From the NCBI GenBank assembly GCA_928212115.1, contig CAKMRJ010004445.1:1567684-1631683 (forward strand): a stretch of DNA of 64,000 nt, read 5' to 3'. Numbering within the stretch: the first letter of the stretch is position 1; each line of letters begins with the position of its first letter. This DNA comes from Lactuca virosa (taxonomy: Eukaryota; Streptophyta; Magnoliopsida; Asterales; Asteraceae). The notes under the pieces were generated by a model that saw nothing but the letters and a program-made list of their open reading frames with translations, was not told the origin of the DNA and searched no databases. This document shows, in pieces, positions 45,034 through 56,521 of this stretch. The position numbers and the translations under genes are program-made.

Positions 45034-46645
45034 AAATTATGTGTCACGAGAAGGCCGTTCGTCTTCACCTACCCAACAATGAAACCTTAATAGTTTATGG
45101 CGATAAACCTGGCTCAAACCTCCGACTCATTTCTTGCATCCAAGCATAGAAGTGCCTGCATAAAAAGAACTACGCCTTTCTTGCCCATGTCATTGATAAA
45201 ACAAAGGAGGAGAAGAACCTTAACGATATTCCTGAAGTATGTGACTTTCCTGACGTATTTCCTGAGGATTTTCCAGGAATCCCTCCCGAGTGTCAGGTCG
45301 AGTTCAGAATCGATCTTGTACCTGGGGCCACTCCAATCGCTAAGTCACCCTACGGGTTAGCTCCTTCCGAGATGCAGGAGTTATCTAGTTAGCTAAGCGA
45401 GCTTCTCGACAAAGGATTTATCAGGCCGAGCTTTTCACCTTGGGGAGCTCCGGTTCTGTTTGTCAAGAAGAAATCGGGATCCTTCAGAATGTGTATAGAT
45501 TATCGAGAATTAAACAAACTTACCGTCAAGAATCGATACCTACTTCCCCAAATCGATGATCTATTCGATCAACTCCAAGGAGCCAGTTACTTTTCCAAGA
45601 TAGATCTGAGGTCTGGATATCATCAGCTAAGAGTCCGAGAGGAAGATATCCCAATGACTGCTTTTCGTACCCATTATGGGCATTTCGAATTCGTAGTCAT
45701 CCCTTTTGGTCTCAAAAACGCACCAACAGCCTTCATGGATCTGATGAACCGAGTCTGTCGGCCGTTTCTCGACAACTTCGTAATTGTTTTCATCGATGAT
45801 ATACTCGTCTACTCTAAGAGTAAGGAGGAGCACAGCCAGCACCTACGACAAATTTTGGGAACACTAAGAACGGAGAAGCTTTACGAAAAGTTCTCCGAAT
45901 GCGAATTCTGGATTCGTAGAGTAGAATTTATAGGTCATGTAGTCAGCGAAGAGGGAATACATGTGGACCCTACCAAGATCAAAGCCATTGAAGGCTGGAC
46001 AAACCCAAGAACCCCAACATAAATCTGACAATTTTTGGGTCTTGCTGGTTATTAACGAAGGTTCATCGAGAATTTCTCCAAAATCGCCAAGCCTCTCACC
46101 GCGCTCACCCAGAAGGGTGCACCTTTCCTTTAGAATAACAAACAAGAAGTTGCCTTCCAAACCCTGAAACAAGCCCTCTGCAGTGCTCCAGTGATGTCTT
46201 TGCCAGAAGGAACGGAGGACTTCGTAGTATACTGCGATGCTTCTAACCAAGGGTTAGGTTGTGTGCTTATGCAACGAGGAAATGTGATAGCATACGCATC
46301 AAGACAACTAAAGACCCACGAAGTAAACTACACCACCCACGACCTCGAACTGGGAGCTATGGTTTTCGCTTTGAAGATTTGGAGGCACTAACTATATGGT
46401 ACAAAGTGCACCATTTTCACAGATCACAAAAGCCTCCAGCATATCCTGAATCAAAAGGAATTGAACATGAGGCAACGAAGATGGGTCGAACTGCTAAACG
46501 ACTATGAGTGCGAAATCAAGTACCATCCAGGCAAAGCAAATTTGGTAGCCAATGCCTTAAGCCGAAAAGAGTGCTCGGGTCGACGAGTAAAGACGTTGAC
46601 AATGACCGTCCATTCCCATCTATCCTCACAAATCAAAGAGGCTTA
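45034..46645 (+). pseudogene. pol: B protease tail, RT and RNase H
   Basis: From the deletion point it reads the post-protease linker, then gypsy RT (RIDLVPGATPIAKSPY near 45310; WGAPVLFVKK; catalytic FIDDILVYSK near 45793) and RNase H (VVYCDASNQGLG near 46225; TDHKSLQ near 46420). Stops lie near 45149, 45391, 46021, 46055, 46132 and 46389. The DD of RT is intact, but the frame is thoroughly broken. Confidence 0.85.
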
Positions 46646-48055
46646 GAAGGGAGCCTTGAAGCCGGGGAACGTCACCAATGAGGCATTGCGCGGAATGGAA
46701 AATAATTTAACGATCGAAGAAGAGGGAGCCTATTATCTTATGGACCAAATCTGGACATCGAGGTTCGGTGGGTTTCGGGAAGTGATAATGAATGAGGCTC
46801 ACAAAACGAAGTACTCTATCCATCCGGGTTCTGACAAGATGTACTTGTACATCAAACAACATTATTGGTGGTCGAACATGAAAGCGGAGATTGCCACTTA
46901 TGTAGGAAAGTGCCTCACTTGTGCCAAAGTTAAAGTGGAGTATCAGAAGCCCTTGGGTCTACTTCAACAACCCGAAATACCCGAGTGGAAACGGGAGAGG
47001 ATAACAATGGATTTTATAACCAAATTACCCAAGATGGCAGACAGACTGGATACTATCTGGGTGATCGTTGATCGACTAACAAAATCCGCCCATTTTCTAC
47101 CAATTAAGGAGACGTACAAAATGGAAAGGCTAACACGAATATACCTAAAAGAGGTAGTGAGACTTCATGTAGTCCCCATATCTATTATCTCAGATCGGGA
47201 TAGCAGATTTACCTCTTGCTTTTGGCAGTCGCTCTAGAAAGCATTGGGAACCCGACTGGATATGAGCACTGCCTATCACCCTCAAACCGATGGTCAAAGT
47301 GAGCGAACAATTCAAACCCTAGAAGACATGCTCCGAGCATGTGTAATAGATTTTGGCAATGCCTGGGATGCCCATCTACCTCTGGTTGAATTTTTCATAT
47401 AACAATAGCTATCATACGAGCATATGAGTCGCCACCTTTGAGGCCTTGTTGGGCAGAAGTGGGAGACACACAGCTGGTGAAAGGGCAAATTCCGAACAGC
47501 ACCCTTACGGGACCAGAAATCATCCGAGAAACTACCGTGAAGATAATTCAAATCAAAGCCCGACTCCAAGCATCGCGTGATCGACAAAAGAGTTACGCTG
47601 ACAAACGACAAAAGCCTCTGGAGTTCCACGTTGGGAATCGAGTGCTGTTATGAGTCTCTCCCTTGAAAGGGATGATTCGTTTTGGGAAACGAGGAAAGCT
47701 AAACCCGCGATACATTGGACCATTTGAAATTCTTGCCCAAATTGGTCCGGTGGCCTATAAGCTGCAGCTACCCTCCGAGCTCAGCAATGTACAGCCTGTA
47801 TTCCACATATCGAATTTGAAAAAGTGCTTATCGGATGAAACCCTCGTTATTCCTCTCCAAGAGATTGAGATAAACGAGAATCTCTTGTTCGTGGAAGAAC
47901 CAGTTGAAATCATGGACAGAGAAGTGAAACGTACTAAGCAAAGTCGCATCCCAATTGTAAAAGTTCGTTGGAGTGCCAAACGCGGGCCTGAATTCACTTG
48001 GGAACGTGAAGATCAAATGCTACAAAAGTACCCCCACCTATTCGCTAAACCTTGA
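46646..48055 (+). pseudogene. pol: B integrase
   Basis: The zinc region (NEAHKTKYSIHPG near 46790; CLTCAKVK) precedes the core (MDFITKLPK, ISDRDSRF, QTDGQSERTIQ with D, D, E present) and the C-terminal domain, which ends with FTWEREDQM and YPHLF. Lesions are a TAG near 47236, a frameshift near 47390, and a ~30-bp deletion near 47447 that removes the segment before CWAEVGD. A further stop lies near 47652. The C-terminal part (47663-48055) is clean. Confidence 0.85.
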
Positions 48056-48094
48056 AGACTGCTTCAAAGAAAAATTTCGGGACGAAATTCCCGC

Positions 48095-48107
48095 AAGCGG
48101 GGGATGA
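48095..48107 (+). other. Polypurine tract of B
   Basis: AAGCGGGGGATGA directly before the LTR start TGTGACAACC. Confidence 0.9.
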
Positions 48108-49707
48108 TGTGACAACCGGCAAGCTTCGGGTCAAGTCAAAGTCAAGTCAAGGTCAACAAGTCAACTCGGTTAACTCAACTAGTGTTATATGTTAGGAATT
48201 TATTTATGTTTATAATGTATGACTATAATTTCTAATGCAAAGTAACACTTGAAAGTCCCTTATGTACAAAATTTAAAACCCTAATCTGATTTAGGGAAGT
48301 AACAACTCTATAAAGTACTATTAAGTACCCTTCGGGGGTGTATAACAATCAAAATGGAACGTAACTAAGTCTAAAGTCCTTACTCTACGAAGAAAAACAT
48401 TAATAAGGGCTCCCGGCAAAGTCTTTCTCAATCTCTCCCACTATGTATCACTCTCTCCCTAATCTCTCCAAGTATGTGAAATCTTTCCCAAATCTCTCAA
48501 AGAATATGAAGTCTCTCCGAAATCTCTCCAAGTATGTGAAATCTCTCCCAAATCTCTCCAAGTGTGTGAAATCTCTCCCAAATCTCTCCAAGTATGTGAA
48601 ATCTCTCCTAAATCCATCCAAGAATATGAAGTCTCTCCCAAATCTCTCCAAGTATGTGAAATCTCTCCCAAATCCATCCAAGTATGTGAAGTCTCTCCCA
48701 AATCTCTCCAAGTATGTGAAATCTCTCCCAAATCTCTCCAAGTATGTGAAATCTCTCCCAAATCTCTCTAAGTATGTGAAATCTTTCCCAAATCTCTCCA
48801 AGTATGTGAAATCTCTCCCAAATCTCCCTACGCACCTTCCTCAGTCGAAAGTAGCCCAAAACCGGAGGAGAAAACCCAAAAGGACCCTCTTGGTCCGGAA
48901 CCCTCTTGGTCCTAAACCCTCTTGGTCCGGAACCCTCTTGGTCCTAAACCCTCCTGGTCCGGAACCCTGTTGGTCCGAAATCTCTTGGTCCGGAACCCTC
49001 TTGGTCCGGAATGCCTTCTAAGGAACCAAGAGGAATCACATCTCAGAAGCCTCTCATCCGGACCACCCATTTCAGAACCCTCCCCTTTGCTTCGGACCTC
49101 ACCTACTTCGGAAGGGTTTAGTGTTGCTTCGGAACTTTGAGCCAACTTCGCATCCTCGGTCCGGACTGCTGACCTTGCACACGCTTCGGATCCGAGAGTA
49201 TGCCCTGCGGAACTTGAAGAATGACTCCGGATCAGAAGGAAGCCCTTCGAAACTCACCTGTTTGACTCCGGAAGTTGCTTAATGGCTCCAGAATCCTTCT
49301 TATGCACCTCGGACCCTCGCAGGAGCAAGGATACACTCCGGATTTTCATCATTTCCGGACCTTTTTCTCATTTTAAGACAATTTGACACCGGAAATCACA
49401 CCAAAATCATATTTTTCATATCCTAAACCCCTTAAACGCCTGTTTTATGCCAAAATTAATTATTTTAAATATATTTATATAAAATAATATCCAAGACTTT
49501 TAAAGGGTTTCTAAGAAGATAAGGAGTTTGACTTTGTGATGTGATGCAAATCGTCCATTTTCCCATGCAAATCCTAGTTAAACACACATTATCCTTAGAA
49601 AACAAGCTTTACCCACCAGTCCTCCATGCAAATGTCAAGTCACCCTTATCCTGCCCTTTAGATACGTGAATTCCTTTCCTCCCTTATTCCACTTCTCACT
49701 CTTCACT
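48108..49707 (+). repeat. 3' LTR of B, first segment
   Basis: It matches 24623 onward. It ends with TCACT (49703-49707), the target site of C. In the 5' LTR the same place (about 26123) is uninterrupted. Confidence 0.9.
48455..48826 (+). repeat. 30-bp tandem repeat in B 3' LTR, about 12 units
   Basis: The same unit as 24957-25275. The 30-bp period keeps every frame open, giving a 192-codon frame (48443-49021) with a ten-residue repeat that I do not regard as a gene. A second short repeat (CTTGGTCCGGAACCCT) follows. Confidence 0.95.
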
Positions 49708-51317
49708 TGTAACATCCGGATTGTCAGATATCTTATTTTATGTTTTTTTATTGAGTATTAGAGAGGGACTCGGCGAGTAGACGCTTAAACTCGCCGAGTA
49801 GGATCGACGTTTGCTGACTGTATTAAATGAATGGACTCGGCGAGTCCATTAGTGGACCCGGCGAGTCCGCGTTGTTAAGTGAAACCCTAATCCTCGGGGC
49901 CTGAGCCCTATTTAAAGGCCTTTATGGCCTCCATTTGCGGCCAATGCACCCCAGAGGAACCCTAGAGAGAGCAGTAAGAGAGTTGAGAGCAAAAGGAGGC
50001 TATTTCTTCATCTTTTTATGTGGTTTGGCTTGAAGGAAGTTGAGAGCACACATCTAGAACTTGAATGGGACTGGATCTGAGCTAATCATCTTGTGGTATC
50101 ATCTTTGGAGGTATAAACCTTTCCCATTTCGTGTTATATTGATGGATTTCTTGCTTTTAGGGGTTTTACCCTCATTTCATGGAAGATCTAGAGAGTATGA
50201 GGTCCACTTTGGGATTATGACATCAGATCTGGACCCATAGATGTCCAGCGGACCTTTCCCACTCTGCTTTATGCTGATTCATGGAGGATTGGAGACTAGG
50301 TTGCCATATCTAGTGTTATTTCTCCATTTGAGGCTTGATATGGGATGCATGCACATAAAGGTTGCACCTTTACGTGACTTTTGAGTGTTAAAAGGATGGA
50401 TCTACTGTTTGGTGAAGCAGATCTGACCTCAAGAGATATTTTGAGGGTTTTCATGGGAGGAACTCGCCGAGTCCATAAGGGACTCGACGAGTCGAGTCGG
50501 GTTTCCCCGCGCCTCGCGACCTGTGACGACCCATGGAGCACCGGGTTGACCAGCGAGTCCAGGGAGGACCAGGGACGTAGAGTACGGACATGTACTCGCC
50601 GAGTCACTCTAGTGCACTCGACGAGTCCGGTCAATGTTGACCGTTGACTTTTGTTGACTTTTAGGGTTGAGTCAGTGGTTGGTCTTATGAGCCATTAGAG
50701 GGGCAGATTGGTCTTTTGAACTTCTTAGAGAACTTATAGAGAGGGGTTGATCTAGCCTTTAGAAGTTGTATTAATTAGAGTAATTATTTATGTGATTAGA
50801 CGAAGGCTAGCGCAGTAATTTAGAGTTCGAGATTTACCGAGTCACCCGAGGTGAGTCTTCTCACTATACTTTACCTTGAGTGGTAATAGAGCTATGTGAT
50901 ACAGTATCTTGTATGTTATGTATGTGAGGTGTTGCACTGCATTATTTCAATGTGATATATGCTATGTGTATTCTAGAGTTACAGAGTTAGAACCGAAAGG
51001 TTCACAGAGTTAGGACCAGAGGGTCCACAGAGTTAGGACCGGAGGGTCCACAGAGTTATAGCCTCGAGTGGCTAATATGTGTTACATGTGGTATTTTGGG
51101 GAACTCACTAAGCATTTATGCTTACAGTGTTTTGTGTTATGTGTTTCAGGTACCAGTGAGGATCGCGGGAAGGCGCCGGCATGATCAGTACACACAGGAG
51201 GAGCTTTTTTTTTTATACTTGTGATCTTGGGATATGTTTTCTTGTGATCTTGTGATATTGTGAATGAAATTATATTTTTAAAATGTGAAAAATTGTTTGA
51301 AAATTTTGGGTGTTACA
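49708..51317 (+). repeat. 5' LTR of C, 1610 bp, with ACTCGCCGAGT hairpins
   Basis: It ends TGTTACA before the primer site. Inverted pairs of ACTCGGCGAGT and ACTCGCCGAGT lie at 49768-49799, 50462-50492 (one mismatch) and 50594-50626, with a looser pair near 49833-49870. A weak TATA-like TATTTAAAG is at 49909-49917. Confidence 0.93.
49768..49799 (+). promoter_or_regulatory. Perfect 11-bp stem, 10-base loop hairpin in C LTR
   Basis: ACTCGGCGAGT at 49768-49778 and its exact reverse complement ACTCGCCGAGT at 49789-49799. The 3' LTR copy (about 56581-56612) has one change in the left arm. Confidence 0.8.
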
Positions 51318-51320
51318 AGT

Positions 51321-51333
51321 TGGTATCAGAGCC
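51321..51333 (+). other. Primer-binding site of C (initiator tRNA-Met)
   Basis: TGGTATCAGAGCC three bases after the LTR end. Confidence 0.95.
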
Positions 51334-51932
51334 TTGGTTTGAGGGATTCAGATGCACCGTCGAGCCGCATTTGAACTCAAACTGAGGATTTGAGGAAAAA
51401 TTTTCAAAATAGAACAATTTTTTCTAAAAAGAGTAAAAAGATTTGAAACGAGCAGAGCAGAGCAGTGTGTACGATCAGCCAGCGCCCGAACGGTGATTTC
51501 CCAAAATACCCTTATATTATGCGTTATGAGATATTATGTGATATGATATGCATGCTAGAGTAGGCTAGGTATTACTATTAGGACTAGAGTGGCCTGATCT
51601 GTGATGCCTTAGCCTAGGAGTTATTGCTACTATGAGATGCTTCGAAAGTAAGTAGGTAGCAGCGAGAAACTTATGAGTGGTTTACTAGAGAGTAGCCTGA
51701 GTTTAGTGAGATATGGAGTACTGGTGACCTGGGATCCAAGGAGGAGGACGTAGGGTGAATGGTGATGCGGTGTGGATGGTAGTATAGGGCCCGTACTACT
51801 GAAGACACCGGAGCAGTGCACACTCTAAGTAAGAATCCTTTCGGTATTAAGAGAGCAAGTAGGGTCGAGTATCGAGTGCGAATATACTCGAGCGAGTCTC
51901 TGATTCCTTTTGTGTTGTACTTCAGAGACATC
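51334..51932 (+). other. 5' leader of C
   Basis: About 600 bp without a convincing gene. It has no visible similarity to the A or B leaders apart from the primer site. Confidence 0.6.
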
Positions 51933-53102
51933 ATGGTTGGGATGCGCCATCACCCAGGGGGCAGTGGTACCAGTGGTACCAGTGATGAGGAGATCCGTAG
52001 GCTGATTCACGAGGAGGTGGTCGCGGCCATTCGAGCTGAGATACCAGAGATGTTCGGGTCTATCAAGACCACGTTGATCGAGACTTTTGATGAGCGGTAT
52101 GCTGCTCTCACTGAGGTTGCTGTTGCTGCGGCCACCACAGCCGTCGCTGCTGCCAGGCCGCAGGGGGTAACTCGTTCTAGTACCGAGAGTTCAGCAACAC
52201 GAAGCCACCAGAGTTCGATGGGACGCAGGATCCGATTGCTGCGATGAGATGGGTTTTTGATATTGAGGGATGCTTTTATACATGTTCTTGTCTGGAGCAT
52301 CCGAGAGTTTGGTTCGCGCTGAACCAGCTTTGCCTGGGAGCGAAGGACTGGTGGAAGTTGTGACAGCACACTACACAACTGCAGAGTCTGCTGCAGGACT
52401 GGTGGAAGTACGTTCCCCCGGTGGAGAGGGAACGTTTGGCCCAGGAGTTTCTGACCCTCAAGCAGGGTACTGAGTCTGTTACTGTGATCACCAGGATGTT
52501 CCATGAGAGGGTGATGTTTTTCCCTAAGCACGTGTCTACCGAGCTGGCACGTATGAGTCGGTATTTGAGTATTCTGAGGAGGGACATACGAGAGTTCGTG
52601 GCGAACTCGTCATACCGGACATTTCCTGAGCTTCAGGAAAATGCCCGGAAGAGGGAGATAGAGCTAGAGACACAGGCTAGAGATGAGGCGGAGTCTCAGG
52701 GGAGAGATCGGCGACCGGCACAATCCCAGCCGACAGCGAAGCGGGCCAAGCCCGCAGATTCGAGATCAGGGAACCAGAAGGGCCGCACTTGTGGCAAGTG
52801 CGGCAAGGGTCACGAGGGAGTTTGTAGAGCAGGGTCTTGCTACAAGTGTGGCAAGGAGGGGCACATGGCCAAGGATTGCCCCAAGGGGTTTGCAGTTTGT
52901 TTTCACTGCAACCAGACCGGACACCGGAAGGCAGAGTGTCCGCAGTTGTGAGGGTCAGCTCAGGGAGCTTCTCAGGGATCTGTCCCTGATGCCGTGTGAG
53001 TTAGGGAGAGTCAGCCAGTGAAGGCCGAGGCGCCAAAGGCTCGCAAGAGAGCCTTCCTGTTGACAGCGGAGGAGGTCCACGCAGCGCCTGATGTCGTGGC
53101 TG
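51933..53102 (+). pseudogene. gag: C Gag with three zinc clusters, up to the intron-like site
   Basis: The ATG at 51933 starts an Ala/Thr-rich N-terminus. A frameshift near 52180 leads to the Gag core (PPEFDGTQDPIAA, FREFV-type helix region; MFHERVMFFPKHV near 52496), with a TGA at about 52361. Zinc clusters CGKCGKGHEGVC, CYKCGKEGHMAKDC and CFHCNQTGHRKAEC lie at about 52796-52936. TGA follows at 52949, but the same frame continues (a second TGA near 52997) through FLLTAEEVHAAPDVVAG to 53102. Gag and Pol therefore share one frame up to the interruption. Apart from the stops the organisation parallels A. Confidence 0.85.
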
Positions 53103-53166
53103 GTATGTATTCTTTCATCTGCTTATTTTGGATTGTGGTGTTATGCTTATATTGTGTTATGCGTAG
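53103..53166 (+). other. Intron-like insertion in C, 64 bp, GT-AG, phase 1
   Basis: Begins GTATGTATTC and ends TGCGTAG. Upstream coding ends GTGGCTG and downstream resumes GTACATTTC; joining them gives a Gly codon followed by TFL, as in the continuous frame of A (13987-13989). The 64 bases are T-rich and shift the frame if kept. If unspliced, the Gag frame reads a hydrophobic tail and stops at 53207-53209. Confidence 0.75.
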
Positions 53167-54578
53167 GTACATTTCTTATGTGTTCTGTACCTGCTTTGGT
53201 GTTATTTGACTCGGGTGCGAGTCGGTCTTTTGTGTCGTTAGCCTTTAGTCAGCACATTAGTACTCGTCGAGAGGCGTTAAGTCAACCTTTGCGAGTTTTC
53301 ATAGCTGACGAGAGAGCAGTGTATGCGACTGATGTGATTCGAGGATGTGTACTCGAGATCTTCGGCGTTGAGTTTCCGATTGAGTTGGTCCCGATTGCTA
53401 TGGGAGATGTCTGTGTCATCGTGGGCATGGACTGGTTGAGCAGATTTGGAGCGGTTATCGACTGCGAGCGACAGCTGGTGACCATACGAGACCCTAGTGG
53501 GGAAGTTCTTATAGTTTATGGCGAGGGTACCCGTTCTGGGTCGGCATTTTGTTCAGCCGCCAGAGCGAGGCAGAGCCTACAGCAGGGCTATAGTGGGTTT
53601 GTGGCTTATGTGGTGGATACGAGAGTAGGTGCAGAGAGACCGAGGTCGTTCGATGAGGTCCCGATAGTGCGTGAGTTCCCGAATGTTTTCCCCGAGGAGT
53701 TGCCGGGTGTGCCTCCCAAGAGGCAGGTGGAGTTCCGTATCGATTTGGTTCTGGGGGCAGCGCCTATCGCTAAGGCGCCCTATCGCCTTGCACCTCCAGA
53801 GATGCAGGAGTTATCCTTGCAGCTTCAGGAGCTGCTAGGAAAGGGGTTTATACGGCCGAGTAGCTCGCCGTGGGGAGCGCCGATCCTTTTTGTCAAGAAA
53901 AAGGATGGTTCACACCCGATGTGCATTGACTACCGGGAGTTGAACAAGTTAACTGTCAAGAACCGTTACCCATTGTCGAGGATCGATGATCTGTTCGATC
54001 AGTTGCAGGGAGCGTCTTGGTTCTCCAAGATTGATCTGAGGTCTGGATATCATCAGATGAGAGTGCGAGAAGAGGATATCCAAAAGACGGCGTTCAGGAC
54101 TCGTTATGGGCATTACGAATTCGTGGTGATGCCCTTCGGGCTCACCAATGCACCAGCAGCATTCATGGATCTCATGAACATGGTGTGTAGACCGATGTTG
54201 GATCGATCGGTGATCGTGTGCATCAATGACATATTGGTATATTCGAGATCCAGAGAGCAGCATGAGGAGCATTTGAGGGAGATCCTCGGAGTTCTGAGAT
54301 CGGAGAGGCTTTACGCCAAATTCTCCAAGTGTGATTTCTGGTTGCGAGAGGTCCAGTTCCTGGGACATCTCATTAATCAGAATGGGATATTGGTCGATCC
54401 GGCCAAGATTGAGGCGGTAATGAGCTGTGAGGTGCCGAGGACCCCCACCGATATCAGGAGTTTTCTGGGCTTGGCCGGCTATTATAGGAGGTTTATTAAA
54501 GATTTCTCCAAGATCGTCGTGCCTCTCACCAGGTTGACCCGGAAGGGCGTTACTTTTTCGTGGGGTCCTGAGCAGTAG
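53167..54578 (+). pseudogene. pol: C protease and RT with altered catalytic Asp
   Basis: The protease active site is DSG near 53209-53217 (VLFDSGASRSF). The RT region runs from QVEFRIDLVLG (near 53726) through IDYRELN and RSGYHQM to the catalytic loop. There the usual FIDD reads CIND: the codon at 54225-54227 is AAT (Asn) where Asp is expected. That Asp is a metal-binding residue, so RT should be inactive. The frame ends at TAG 54576-54578. The first-residue change Phe to Cys is also present. Confidence 0.88.
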
Positions 54579-56504
54579 GCCTCGTTTGAGACTCTTCGCC
54601 AGAGGTTATGCGAAGCCCCGGTGTTATCCCTTCCAGAGGGAATGGAGGATTTTGTGGTGTATTGTGACGCATCGATATCAGGGTTGGGCGCAGTGCTTAT
54701 GCAGAGGGGGCATGTGATAGCATACGCATCGAGGTAGCTGAATCCTCATGAGACGAGGTATCCCACTCATGACCTGGAATTGGGGGCTGTGGTGTTCGCT
54801 CTCAAGATCTGGCGTCACTATCTGTATGGGGTTTGGTGTACCATATACACGGACCACAAGAGCTTGAAGTATTTGATGGATCAGCCCAACCTGAATATGC
54901 GCCAGAGGAGATGGTTGGACGTGGTAAAGGATTACGATTGTGAGATCCTGTACCACCCGGGAAAAGCTAACGTTGTAGCTGATGCCCTGAGCCGTAAGGC
55001 GGAGAGTGCCCCGATACGAGATGTTTGCTTGAGATTGACTGTGATGACTCCGGTGTTGGACACCATTCGGGAGGCCCAGGCAGAGGCCGTGAGACCGGAG
55101 AACCGCAAGAGGGAGCGGGTGATTGGGAAGGCACCTGAGTTCATTACCGATAGCCGTGGGCTTATGACCTTTCAGGGTCGGGTTTGGGTGTCGTATACGG
55201 GCAGGACGCGCATCACCTTGATGGAGGAGGCGCACAGATCGAGGTTCTCGATCCATCCCGGGGCCACTAAGATGTATTTGGACCTGAAGAAAGATTATTG
55301 GTGGCCCTGTATGAAGAGGGATGTCGCGTGGTTTGTTGAGAGGTGCTTGACCTGTCGCAAGGGTAAGGCTGATCACCAGCGTTCGCATGGCAAGTTGCAG
55401 CCGCTTGAGGTTCCCCAGTGGAAGTGGGAACATATTTCCATGGACTTCATCACCAAATTGCCGAGGACCACGAGGGGTGTCGATGCAATTTGGGTGATCG
55501 TCGACTGGCTGACGAAGAGCACACATTTTCTTGCGATCAGTGAGAGCTCTTCTGCGGAGAGACTGGCAGAGTTGTATGTGAGGGAGGTGGTATCGCGTCA
55601 TGGAGTACCGATCTCGATTGTGTCCGACCGAGATATACGTTTTACTTCCAGGTTCTGGAAGAAGTTCCACGAGGATTTAGGCACGAGGCTGCATTTCAAT
55701 ACCGCCTACCACCCCCAGATGGACGGACAGAGTAAGCGGACGATTCAAATGCTCGAGGACATGCTCCGATCATGTGTGTTAGACTTCGAAGGAAGTTGGG
55801 ACATATATCTGCCGTTGGCTGAGTTTTCCTTCAACAACAGCCACCATTCGAGTATTGGTATGCCTCCCTTCGAGTTGTTGTATGGGAGGAGGTGTCGGAC
55901 TCCCATTTGCTGGGGAGAGGTAGGGCAGTGTGTGATGGGTAGCACGAAGATAGTGCTTCGGACGACAGAGCAGATACAACAGGTTAGACAGAGGTTACTG
56001 ACGGCCCAGATTCATCAGAAAAGTTACGCGGATAGGCGACGATCCGATCTTGAGTTCCAGGTGGGAGACTTCGTACTCCTGAAGGTATCTCCTTGGAAAT
56101 GAGTGATCCGATTCAGGAAGAGGGGCAAGCTGGGGCCCCTGTACATCGGTCCGTTCAGGGTGACCGCTAGGTTAGGCAAGGTAGCATATCGGCTGGAGCT
56201 ACCTGTGGAGTTGAGCCAGATTCACAATACCTTCCACGTGTCCCAGTTGAGGAAGTGTATAGCCGATGAGTCGGCGGTGGTGTCATTGGAGGATATTCAG
56301 GTGGATGCGAGCCTGAATTATGCTGAGAGGCCGATTTCGATCCGGGATCAGAAGATCAAGGTTCTGAACAACAAGGAAATGCCCCTGGTGCAGGTCCAGT
56401 GGCAACATCGGAAAGGGTCCGAGCTGACCTGGGAGCCGGAGTTGGAGATGCGGGAGGAGTATCCAGAGTTGTTCGATGAGCAGGACTTCGAGGGCGAAGT
56501 CTGA
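54579..56504 (+). pseudogene. pol: C RNase H and integrase with altered catalytic Glu
   Basis: The same frame continues after the TAG at 54576, with another TAG near 54736 and a TGA at 56100. RNase H (YCDASISGLG, TDHKSLK) is followed by the integrase zinc region (HRSRFSIHPG; CLTCRKGK) and core. The first two Asp residues are present (MDFITKLP, VSDRDIRF). The third catalytic position in QMDGQSKRTIQ is Lys (AAG, 55734-55736) where A, B and the family have Glu. The C-terminal domain ends with LTWEPELEM and a YPELF tail. Confidence 0.88.
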
Positions 56505-56510
56505 TTCTAG

Positions 56511-56520
56511 TGGGGGAGAA
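56511..56520 (+). other. Polypurine tract of C
   Basis: TGGGGGAGAA just before the LTR start TGTAACATCC. Confidence 0.9.
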
Positions 56521-56521
56521 T

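Noticed and set aside
48443..49021. 192-codon frame with a ten-residue repeat
   Set aside because: It is a translation of a 30-bp LTR satellite; the same repeat is open on both strands and its count differs between LTRs.
50381..50647. 88-codon frame present in both C LTRs (also 57138-57404)
   Set aside because: Its presence in both copies follows from LTR identity; it spans the hairpin repeats and shows no codon constraint that I can see.
54678..55670. 330-codon antisense frame
   Set aside because: It lies fully opposite C RNase H/integrase, whose motifs are clear; the antisense product shows no domain.
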